Translations under genes and position numbers: made by a program
Notes under the pieces: generated by a model
Databases searched by the model: none
What the model was told of the DNA's origin: nothing
What the model saw: only the letters and a program-made list of their open reading frames with translations
Assembly: GCF_023093595.1 (NCBI RefSeq)
Contig: NZ_JALLIK010000063.1
Location: 1-12,714 of the forward strand
DNA from: Thauera aromatica_A
GTDB taxonomy: Bacteria > Pseudomonadota > Gammaproteobacteria > Burkholderiales > Rhodocyclaceae
Reading direction: 5' to 3'
DNA length: 12,714 nt
Part shown: positions 6,854 to 12,714 of the stretch, one piece after another
Layout of the letters: the number at the start of each line of letters is the position of its first letter
How positions within the stretch are numbered: the stretch's first letter is position 1

Positions 6854-8596
6854 ATGACGACACAGTTGAAAAAACTGGTGCTGGGGCTGGCTGTCGCCGG
6901 TGCCTGCGCTCCCGCGGTCCACGCCTTCCAGTTCGAGAGCGGTTCGGTCCGCGGCTCGCTCGACTCCACCCTCACCCTGGGTTTCGGCCAGCGCGTCGAA
7001 GACCAGAGCTGCAGCCATCATGGCGACGTGTCCACCTCCTGCGGCGATCGCGCCAATACCGCGGTGTGGGGTAACGGCGACGACGGCAGGCTGAACTACG
7101 ACAAGGGCGACTTGTTTACCGCCCACCTGAAGGGCTCGCACGAGCTGTTGCTGAGCTTCCCTGACGAGTGGAAGTTCATGGGCCGGGTCGGCTGGCTGTA
7201 CGATTTCGCTGCCGACGAGACTGCGCGCACCCCGCTCGACGGCGATGCCAAGCGTGCGGTGGGTCAGTACGTGCGCCTCTACGACCTGTGGGTGAGCAAG
7301 GAATTCGACATCGGCGAGCGCCGCGGCCGGGTGCGCTTCGGCAACCAGGTGGTGAGCTGGGGCGAGAGCCTGTTCATGATCGGCGGCATCAACTCCAACG
7401 TCGCGATGGACCTGCAGCGCCTGTCTTCGCCCGGGGTCCAGCTCAAGGAGGCCTTCCTGCCGTCGCCGGCGATCAGCTTCGCTGCCGGCCTGGGCAATGG
7501 GCTGAACCTCGAGGCCTACTACCAGTTCCAGTGGAAGCCCTACAGCTTCCCGCCTTCGGGCACGTACTTCTCGCAGAGCGACACCTTCGACAAGGGGCGC
7601 GACGATTTCCTCTACTTCGCTCCCGACCCGGCCAGCCAGATCCTCGCCGAAGGCGGGCGGGTGACGCGCTCGACGCTGGCGGCGAAGCGCGCCGAAATGA
7701 TCGCCGACGGCACCGCCTTCCCGGTGCTCAGCGACGATGAGCCGGACGATTCGGGCCAGTTCGGCGTGTCGCTGAAGTACCGCCCGGAAGGCGTCGACGT
7801 CGATCTCGGCTTCTACTACCAGCGCTTCCACGACAAGACCCCCAACGTCCAGTACTGGAACCGCGATGTGAGCGGCACGCGGATGTACTTCGAGGAGGAC
7901 CGCGAGCTGTACGGCATCAGCGCCAACACGTCGATCGGCAACTGGGCGGTCGGTGCGGAACTGTCGTACCGGCCCGACGATGCGGTGTCCCTGGGCGCGT
8001 GCATGAACATGGACGGCAGCGGCGACGGCCTCGAGTATGGCGTCGAGTGCAACAGCTCGATCGACAAGGAGCGCTACCAGCTCCATCTCACCGGCATTCT
8101 CAGCCTGACGCCGGGCGACCATGGCTGGTTCCTCGATCTGGTCGGCGCGCAGACCGCCACCTTCCTCGGCGAAGCGGTCGCGATCGCCTATCCGGGGGTG
8201 AACAAGGACAAGGTGTTCACCCGCACCCAGAACGGCATCACCTACCAGCAGCTGCCGGCCTCCGGCGCATGGACCGCGCCCAAAGGCGTGGGTGACAAGC
8301 TGTCGTGGGGCTACATGTTCGACTTCAGCCTGGTCTATGACAGCACGATCATCCCCGGCTGGCAGGTGATCCCGGGCGTGTTCTTCTCCCACGCGGTGGA
8401 TGGCAACACGCCGAACTTCATGGCGAACTGGATGGAAGGGGCGAAGTCGGCCAACTTCTACGTGCTGTTCAACCGCAACCCGATGACCTGGCAGGCCGGC
8501 ATCAACTACACGACCTTCTGGGGCGGCGATCACTCCTTCAGTGCGCCTTACAAGGATCAAGACTTCATCGGCGGCTTCATCTCGAGAAACTTCTGA
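6854..8596 (+). CDS. DUF1302 family outer-membrane beta-barrel protein
   Basis: A 580-residue protein with a Sec signal at 1-24 (VHA|FQF) and the DUF1302 opening FQFESGSVRGSLDSTLTLGFGQRVED. Alternating hydrophobic strands run through the length, with many Tyr and Trp. It ends in IGGFISRNF, whose C-terminal phenylalanine is the recognition signal for outer-membrane barrel assembly. Segments such as VSWGESLFMIGGIN and SVSLKYRPEGVDVDLGFYYQRFHDKTP are family-like. The cysteine pairs C53/C63 and C383/C399 fall in hydrophilic stretches and look like disulfide-pinned loops. GGAG at 6843-6846 is the ribosome binding site, 7 bases before ATG 6854. The 88-bp gap after DUF1329 contains a small GC hairpin (CGGCCC 6822-6827 with GGGCCG 6831-6836) but no terminator, so the two are co-transcribed. 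Probable role is a porin or channel for a hydrophobic compound; direction of transport is not known. Confidence 0.9.
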   Translation: MTTQLKKLVLGLAVAGACAPAVHAFQFESGSVRGSLDSTLTLGFGQRVEDQSCSHHGDVSTSCGDRANTAVWGNGDDGRLNYDKGDLFTAHLKGSHELLLSFPDEWKFMGRVGWLYDFAADETARTPLDGDAKRAVGQYVRLYDLWVSKEFDIGERRGRVRFGNQVVSWGESLFMIGGINSNVAMDLQRLSSPGVQLKEAFLPSPAISFAAGLGNGLNLEAYYQFQWKPYSFPPSGTYFSQSDTFDKGRDDFLYFAPDPASQILAEGGRVTRSTLAAKRAEMIADGTAFPVLSDDEPDDSGQFGVSLKYRPEGVDVDLGFYYQRFHDKTPNVQYWNRDVSGTRMYFEEDRELYGISANTSIGNWAVGAELSYRPDDAVSLGACMNMDGSGDGLEYGVECNSSIDKERYQLHLTGILSLTPGDHGWFLDLVGAQTATFLGEAVAIAYPGVNKDKVFTRTQNGITYQQLPASGAWTAPKGVGDKLSWGYMFDFSLVYDSTIIPGWQVIPGVFFSHAVDGNTPNFMANWMEGAKSANFYVLFNRNPMTWQAGINYTTFWGGDHSFSAPYKDQDFIGGFISRNF

Positions 8597-8604
8597 GCGG
8601 CGCC

Positions 8605-8630
8605 CCGGGGGCGGTTCGAGCCGCCCCCGG
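8605..8630 (+). terminator. Strong intercistronic hairpin between the DUF1302 and RND genes
   Basis: CCGGGGGCGG (8605-8614) pairs perfectly with CCGCCCCCGG (8621-8630) around the loop TTCGAG. It starts 8 bases after the DUF1302 stop and has no U-tract (CAGGTGTCATCCCCC follows). It is better read as an RNA stabilizing or partially terminating element inside the operon than as a full terminator. It could make the barrel and DUF1329 more abundant than the transporter. Confidence 0.5.
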
Positions 8631-8676
8631 CAGGTGTCATCCCCCTTGACCCCACCCCAGACCGGTACGCCCGACC

Positions 8677-11070
8677 ATGCTCAATCCTTTCAGCGTCAGC
8701 GACGTTGACAGCTTCCTGACCAAGTACCTGCGCTGGCTGGAAGATCTGTGCTTCCGTTTTCGTCGCAGCATTCTCGTCCTGCTCGCGTTGTTCACCGCGC
8801 TGATGGGCTACTACGCCCTGCAGCTGCGCATGGACGCGGGCTTCGAGAAGCAGATGCCGATCGGCCACGAGTACATCCAGACCTTCAACCAGTACCGCGA
8901 CGACGTGCTCGGCGCCAACCGCCTGAACATCGTGGTCAAGGCGCGCGAGGGCAGCATCTGGACGCCGGCCGGGCTCGAGCGTTTGTACGAAGTGACCCAG
9001 GCGGTCAGCTTCCTGCCCAACATCGACCGTCTCGGCGTGCAGTCGCTGTGGACGCCGAATTCCTTCGTCAACGAGATCACCGAGGAGGGCTTTCGCGCCG
9101 ACCCGCTGATCTCCGGCACCATCACGCCGCCCGATCTCAATGCCGAGATCATCGCCGGGATCCAGCGCGCGGCGAGCCAGGGCGGCTTCGTCGGCACCCT
9201 GGTGTCGCGCGACCAGAGCAGCGCGATGATCGTCGCCGAACTGCACGAGGCCGACCGCGACGGCCAGGCGCTCGATTACGTCGCCTACAACCACTTGCTC
9301 GAGGAGTTGCGGGCGAAGTTCGAGGACGCGCAGTTCGAGATCCAGATCATCGGCTTCGCCAAGCAGATTGGCGACATCGCCGACGGCGCCTCGGCGGTGC
9401 TCGAATTCTGCCTCATCGCCCTGGTGCTGACCGCGCTCGCGGTGTATTGGTACTGTCACTCGGTGCGCTTCACCCTGTTGCCGATCGTGTGCTCGCTGAC
9501 TTCGCTGGTGTGGCAGTTCGGCACCCTGAAGCTGCTCGGCTACGGCCTCGATCCGCTCGCGGTGCTGGTGCCTTTCCTGGTGTTCGCGATCGGCGTCTCG
9601 CACGGTGTGCAGCAGATCAACTTCATCGTGCGCGAGCTCTCCCACGGCAAAACCACCGAGGAGGCCGCCCGCGCCAGCTTCACCGGCCTGCTGATTCCCG
9701 GCACCCTGGCGCTGGTGACGGCCTTCGTCTCCTTCATCACCCTGATCCTGATCCCGATCCCGATGGTGCGCGAACTGGCGATCACCGCCTCGCTCGGCGT
9801 CGGCTACAAGATCGTCACCAACCTGGTGATGCTGCCGCTGGCGGCTTCGTTATTCACCTTCACCAAGGAGTACGCCGACAAGGCGGTGCTCAAGCGCGAG
9901 AAGCGTTCGGGCTGGCTGCGCGTGCTGGCGCGCGTGGCCGAGCCGCGCAACGCCGCGATCGTGATCGGCCTGACCCTGACTGTGTTCGCGGTCGCGGTGT
10001 GGCAGAGCCACGACCGTGTCATCGGCACGGTGCAGCCGGGCGCGCCCGAGCTGCGCGCCGAGGCGCGCTTCAACCGCGATGCGGTGTCGATTGCGACCAA
10101 CTACGATACCGGCCTCGACTGGCTGACGGTGATCTTCGAGGCGCCGCCCGAGGCCTGCGACAACGTCGTTGTCGGCCACTACCAGGATCGCTTCGTCGCC
10201 GCCATGCAGTACGTCCCCGGCGTGCTGTCGGCACTGTCCTTCTCCGGCCAGCTGCGCACCTACAACGAGGGCTACAACGAGGGCAACCCGAAGATGTCGG
10301 TGGTGCCGATCGACCCCGGCAACTACGCTGCGCTGGCGACCGAGATCGGCCGCGTGCGCGGCTTCATGAACAAGGACTGCAGCATGACCGCAGTGCACCT
10401 GTTCCTGACCGACCACAAGGCGACCACGATCAACCGCGTGATCGAGGAAGTGAAAGCCTTCCGCGCACGCGACCAGGAAGCCGAGGTGCGCATCCGCCTC
10501 GCTTCGGGCAATGCCGGCGTGCAGGCCGCGGTCAACGAGGAAGTGCACAAATCCGAGCTGCCGATGATGCTCTACGTGTACGCCGCGATCATGGTCCTGG
10601 TGGCGCTGATGTACCGCGACTTCCGCGCCGTGATTGCGTGCTGCCTGCCGCTCACCGTGGGCACCTTCATCGGCTACTGGTTCATGAAGGAACTCGAGAT
10701 CGGGCTCACCGTGGCGACCCTGCCGGTGATGGTGCTGGCGGTCGGCATCGGCGTCGATTACGCCTACTACATCTACAACCGGCTGCAGCTGCACCTCGCC
10801 GGCGGCGAGCACATCGTCAAGGCGCTCGAGCACTCGATCCTCGAGGTCGGCACCGCGACCATCTTCACCGCGATCACGCTCGCCGTCGGGGTGGCGACGT
10901 GGATGTTCTCCGAGCTCAAGTTCCAGGCCGACATGGGCAAGCTGCTGGCCTTCATGTTCATGGTCAACATGGTGATGGCGATGACCGCGCTGCCCGCCTT
11001 CGCGGTCTGGCTGGAGCGGCTGTTCCCGCGCAAGGGCCCGGTCCGGGCGCCCGGCATCCTGGCCCACTGA
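8677..11070 (+). CDS. RND superfamily transporter, MMPL/COG1033 type
   Basis: A 797-residue inner-membrane protein with the duplicated RND layout. TM1 is at about 31-50, a periplasmic domain at 51-240, and TM2-6 at 243-395. TM7 is at 425-443, a second periplasmic domain at 444-628, and TM8-12 at 630-780. TM10 carries GIGVDYAYYIYNR with D694, the usual proton-relay aspartate of MMPL proteins. The matching TM4 motif is AIGVSHGVQQINF, with S308 and H309 instead of an acidic residue. At about 800 residues it is shorter than the three-component drug pumps (about 1000), like proteins that move lipids or hopanoids. No membrane-fusion protein gene is nearby. ATG 8677 has no recognizable Shine-Dalgarno sequence, but the N-terminal LTKYLRWLEDLCFRFRRSILV is needed before TM1. 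The YCF48 gene starts 13 bp after its stop. The substrate is unknown; a hydrophobic compound passed to or from the DUF1329 and DUF1302 proteins is inferred. Confidence 0.92.
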   Translation: MLNPFSVSDVDSFLTKYLRWLEDLCFRFRRSILVLLALFTALMGYYALQLRMDAGFEKQMPIGHEYIQTFNQYRDDVLGANRLNIVVKAREGSIWTPAGLERLYEVTQAVSFLPNIDRLGVQSLWTPNSFVNEITEEGFRADPLISGTITPPDLNAEIIAGIQRAASQGGFVGTLVSRDQSSAMIVAELHEADRDGQALDYVAYNHLLEELRAKFEDAQFEIQIIGFAKQIGDIADGASAVLEFCLIALVLTALAVYWYCHSVRFTLLPIVCSLTSLVWQFGTLKLLGYGLDPLAVLVPFLVFAIGVSHGVQQINFIVRELSHGKTTEEAARASFTGLLIPGTLALVTAFVSFITLILIPIPMVRELAITASLGVGYKIVTNLVMLPLAASLFTFTKEYADKAVLKREKRSGWLRVLARVAEPRNAAIVIGLTLTVFAVAVWQSHDRVIGTVQPGAPELRAEARFNRDAVSIATNYDTGLDWLTVIFEAPPEACDNVVVGHYQDRFVAAMQYVPGVLSALSFSGQLRTYNEGYNEGNPKMSVVPIDPGNYAALATEIGRVRGFMNKDCSMTAVHLFLTDHKATTINRVIEEVKAFRARDQEAEVRIRLASGNAGVQAAVNEEVHKSELPMMLYVYAAIMVLVALMYRDFRAVIACCLPLTVGTFIGYWFMKELEIGLTVATLPVMVLAVGIGVDYAYYIYNRLQLHLAGGEHIVKALEHSILEVGTATIFTAITLAVGVATWMFSELKFQADMGKLLAFMFMVNMVMAMTALPAFAVWLERLFPRKGPVRAPGILAH

Positions 11071-11083
11071 TTCGGGAGAAAGC

Positions 11084-12106
11084 ATGGACATCGAACTGAA
11101 ACCGGGTCGCACGCGCACCGTCGCTGCGCTCGTTGCTACTTTCGCCGGCGCGCTGTCGCTGCTGGCAGCGCCCGCGGCCTTCGCCCAGGACGCCGCGGGC
11201 GGGAGCGCGGCGGGGAGTGCGGCCTTCGCCCCCCGAGCCGCCGAGCCTTCGCCGTTCGCCGAGCGCACCATGATCCTCGCCGCGGCCCATGCGGGCGAGC
11301 GCATCGTTACCGTCGGCGACCGCGGCGTGGTGCTGCTGTCCGACGACCGCGGGCGGACCTGGCGCCAGTCTTCGGGAGTGCCGGCGAACGCGATGCTGAC
11401 CGCGGTCAGCTTCGCCGATGCGCGCCACGGCTGGGCCGTGGGGCACTGGGGAACGATCCTGCACACGGCCGACGGCGGCGAGACCTGGCGCGTGCAGCGC
11501 GTCGATACCGCCGAAGACCGGCCGCTGTTCTCGGTGCATTTTTCCGATCCGCAAAATGGTATCGCGGTCGGGCTGTGGGCGTTGATGCTGCGCACGCGGG
11601 ACGGCGGCCGCAGCTGGGAAGAGGTCGAGCTGCCCGCGCCGCCGGGCGAAACGCGCGCCGACGCCAACCTGATGCGCATTTTCCAGAGCCCGCGTGGCGA
11701 TCTGTTCATCGCCGGCGAGCGCGGCAGCGTGCTGCGCTCGACCGATGGCGGCGAGACCTGGTCCTGGCATCCGACCGGCTACCGCGGCACGTTCTGGAGC
11801 GGGACCGCGCTCGACGACGGCACCCTGATCGTCGCCGGTCTGCGTGGCAGCATCTATCGCAGCGCCGACCACGGCGACAGCTGGCAGTCCACCGGGGGCG
11901 CCACGCGCAGCTCGATCACCGATCTCGCCCAGCTCGACGATCGCGTGCGGGCGGTCGGGCTGGACGGAGTGAGCCTGGAAAGCCGCGACCGGGGGCGGAC
12001 GTTTACCGCACGCCAGCGCGAAGACCGTCTCGGCTTGACCGCGGTCCTCGCGATCGATGGCAAGGCGCTGATATTTTCGCGGAATGGTGTGTTGCCGGAA
12101 GAGTGA
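11084..12106 (+). CDS. YCF48/HCF136-like Asp-box beta-propeller, exported
   Basis: A 340-residue protein with a Sec signal ending at AFA|QD (about residue 34) and then a low-complexity Ala/Gly/Ser linker to about residue 55. Six Asp-box (BNR-like) repeats follow: SDDRGRTW (86-93), TADGGETW (128-135), TRDGGRSW (171-178), STDGGETW (219-226), SADHGDSW (260-267) and SRDRGRTF (300-307). The C-terminal strands LTAVLAIDGKALIFSRNG probably close the ring with the N-terminal strands. YCF48/HCF136 is a photosystem II assembly factor in phototrophs; in this non-photosynthetic context the domain is more likely a periplasmic assembly or docking scaffold. ATG 11084 follows CGGGAGAA (11073-11080) and lies 13 bp after the RND stop, so the two are surely co-transcribed. 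Its partner is presumably the transporter or the barrel. Fold is confident; function unknown. Confidence 0.9.
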   Translation: MDIELKPGRTRTVAALVATFAGALSLLAAPAAFAQDAAGGSAAGSAAFAPRAAEPSPFAERTMILAAAHAGERIVTVGDRGVVLLSDDRGRTWRQSSGVPANAMLTAVSFADARHGWAVGHWGTILHTADGGETWRVQRVDTAEDRPLFSVHFSDPQNGIAVGLWALMLRTRDGGRSWEEVELPAPPGETRADANLMRIFQSPRGDLFIAGERGSVLRSTDGGETWSWHPTGYRGTFWSGTALDDGTLIVAGLRGSIYRSADHGDSWQSTGGATRSSITDLAQLDDRVRAVGLDGVSLESRDRGRTFTARQREDRLGLTAVLAIDGKALIFSRNGVLPEE

Positions 12107-12137
12107 GTGGCGGCCTGGCGGCCGCGTGCGCTGTCTG

Positions 12138-12164
12138 CGGTCCCTTGCGGGGCCGTTTTTTTTT
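12138..12164 (+). terminator. Canonical rho-independent terminator after the YCF48 gene
   Basis: CGGTCCC (12138-12144) pairs with GGGGCCG (12149-12155), including one G-U pair, around loop TTGC. Nine consecutive T residues (12156-12164) follow directly. This is the clearest intrinsic terminator in the window and marks the end of the DUF1329 cluster. Confidence 0.93.
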
Positions 12165-12258
12165 GCGCACCCGGCATGGGGGCACTCCTGCGGGCCGATC
12201 CGCCGGGCGGAGGGCGCACGGCTCTGTTAAGGTGCCGGCGAAAGCGGGTTGGTGCATC

Positions 12259-12298
12259 AAATTCGTTATTGGTGAATTGATTGACCAGTAACGAATTT
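12259..12298 (+). promoter_or_regulatory. Large AT-rich inverted repeat, candidate operator for the acetoacetyl-CoA synthetase gene
   Basis: AAATTCGTTATTGGT (12259-12273) and ACCAGTAACGAATTT (12284-12298) are inverted copies matching at 14 of 15 positions, separated by GAATTGATTG. The region is conspicuously AT-rich against its surroundings. The right arm covers the last bases of the -35 box and most of the spacer of the candidate promoter, the classic place for a repressor dimer. No regulator gene is visible nearby, so the cognate protein is unknown (GntR- or TetR-type would fit in size). It is not followed by a T-run and lies upstream of a gene, so a terminator is unlikely. Confidence 0.6.
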
Positions 12299-12309
12299 AA
12301 CGATAGAGT
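12281..12309 (+). promoter_or_regulatory. Sigma70-like promoter for the acetoacetyl-CoA synthetase gene
   Basis: TTGACC (12281-12286, five of six consensus bases) is followed by a 17-bp spacer and TAGAGT (12304-12309, four of six). Transcription would start near 12316, leaving a leader of about 40 bases before ATG 12358. This is the best-spaced sigma70 match seen in the window and it overlaps the inverted repeat at 12259-12298. Confidence 0.55.
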
Positions 12310-12357
12310 CCGCTTCGTCCCCTGCGCGAACGATAAAACTCCTGGAAACCGTCGCCG

Positions 12358-12714
12358 ATGAGCCCTGATACCCCCCTCTGGATTCCCTCCGCCGAGCGCG
12401 TGGCGAACGCCAACGTCACCGCCTTCCGCCTCGCGGCGGAGAGGCGCTGGGGCGTGTCCCTGCCCGACTACGGTGCGCTGTACGCCTGGTCGGTGGCGCA
12501 GCCCGAGCAGTTCTGGGTCAGCGTGTGGGACGGCGAGGGCAGCGGCGGCGGGGTCATCGGCGCGCGCGGCACGCGCGTGCTGGTCGACGCCGATCGCATG
12601 CCGGGGGCGAAGTGGTTTCCCGAGGCGCGGCTGAACTTCGCGCAGAACCTGCTGCGCGCGCGCGACGACCAGGATGCGATCGTGTTCTGGGGCGAGGACC
12701 GGGTGCACAACCGC
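12358..12714 (+). CDS. Acetoacetyl-CoA synthetase (acetoacetate-CoA ligase), N-terminal part
   Basis: The frame opens at ATG 12358 and runs off the window edge, giving 119 residues of an enzyme usually about 650 long. The start LWIPSAERVANANVTAFRLAAERRWG, then YGALYAWSVAQPEQFWVSVWD and the motif RMPGAKWFPEARLNFAQNLL, are characteristic of the N-terminal cap of acetoacetyl-CoA synthetases in the acyl-CoA synthetase superfamily. The later ATP-binding domain is outside the window. The enzyme activates acetoacetate with ATP and CoA in the cytoplasm, for use in acetone, ketone body, leucine or PHB metabolism. GGAAA at 12344-12348 is a weak ribosome binding site. The gene has its own promoter and candidate operator and is separated from the previous cluster by a terminator, so it is a separate transcription unit. 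The sequence GEGSGGGVIG (about 61-70) is a slightly Gly-rich loop. Confidence 0.9.
   Translation, partial: MSPDTPLWIPSAERVANANVTAFRLAAERRWGVSLPDYGALYAWSVAQPEQFWVSVWDGEGSGGGVIGARGTRVLVDADRMPGAKWFPEARLNFAQNLLRARDDQDAIVFWGEDRVHNR

Noticed and set aside
5320..8560. Two overlapping - strand open frames of 551 and 589 codons opposite the DUF1329 and DUF1302 genes
   Set aside because: Composition is Val/Ala/Arg/His-rich with no domain signal, and the + strand has signal peptides, ribosome binding sites and family motifs. They are shadows.
8748..11099. + strand open frame of 783 codons overlapping the RND gene in another frame
   Set aside because: It is Arg-rich and lacks membrane segments, while the overlapping frame gives twelve membrane segments and the GIGVDY motif.
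12165..12256. GC-rich stretch between the terminator and the palindrome searched for a small gene or RNA
   Set aside because: No start with a ribosome binding site, no stable conserved-looking fold and no tRNA features were seen.

Overview
This is a GC-rich window (roughly two thirds G+C by eye) with codon use and gene content typical of a betaproteobacterium. A Rhodocyclales organism of the Thauera/Azoarcus type is my best guess, from protein style and gene combination only. Every supported gene is on the + strand. The many long open frames on the - strand and in other + frames are high-GC shadows.

Layout. (1) Positions 1-228 hold the C-terminal end of a fumarylacetoacetate hydrolase (FAH) family enzyme, closed by a long perfect hairpin terminator (253-291). 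(2) Next come an orphan TRAP-type solute-binding protein (346-1383) and an AraC-family activator with EutR-like architecture (1424-2395). (3) After a 294-bp intergenic region comes a compact module: a Tat-exported FAD-dependent amine oxidase/dehydrogenase (2690-4216), a small periplasmic cytochrome c whose start codon overlaps the oxidase stop (4216-4602), and a small exported NTF2/SnoaL-like protein (4662-5114). The module ends in a hairpin (5119-5156). (4) A regulatory leader rich in repeats (5157-5397) precedes a four-gene envelope cluster: DUF1329 periplasmic protein (5398-6765), DUF1302 outer-membrane barrel (6854-8596), RND/MMPL inner-membrane transporter (8677-11070) and YCF48-type Asp-box propeller (11084-12106). 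A canonical rho-independent terminator (12138-12164) closes it. (5) A sigma70-like promoter (12281-12309), overlapped by a large AT-rich inverted repeat, drives the start of an acetoacetyl-CoA synthetase gene (12358 to the window edge).

How the parts may work together. The oxidase-cytochrome pair looks like a periplasmic amine dehydrogenase that passes electrons to its own cytochrome c, as described for the nicotine-degrading enzyme NicA2 and its cytochrome CycN. The EutR-like activator upstream is a plausible amine-responsive regulator, and the TRAP binding protein could bind a related organic acid. The DUF1329/DUF1302/RND/YCF48 set has one member for each envelope compartment and no assigned substrate. 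It is the best candidate here for an incompletely described system, probably trafficking a hydrophobic compound. Both ends of the window touch acetoacetate chemistry (FAH family and acetoacetyl-CoA synthetase), which fits a degradative neighbourhood. No RNA genes, insertion sequences, CRISPR arrays or phage genes were seen.
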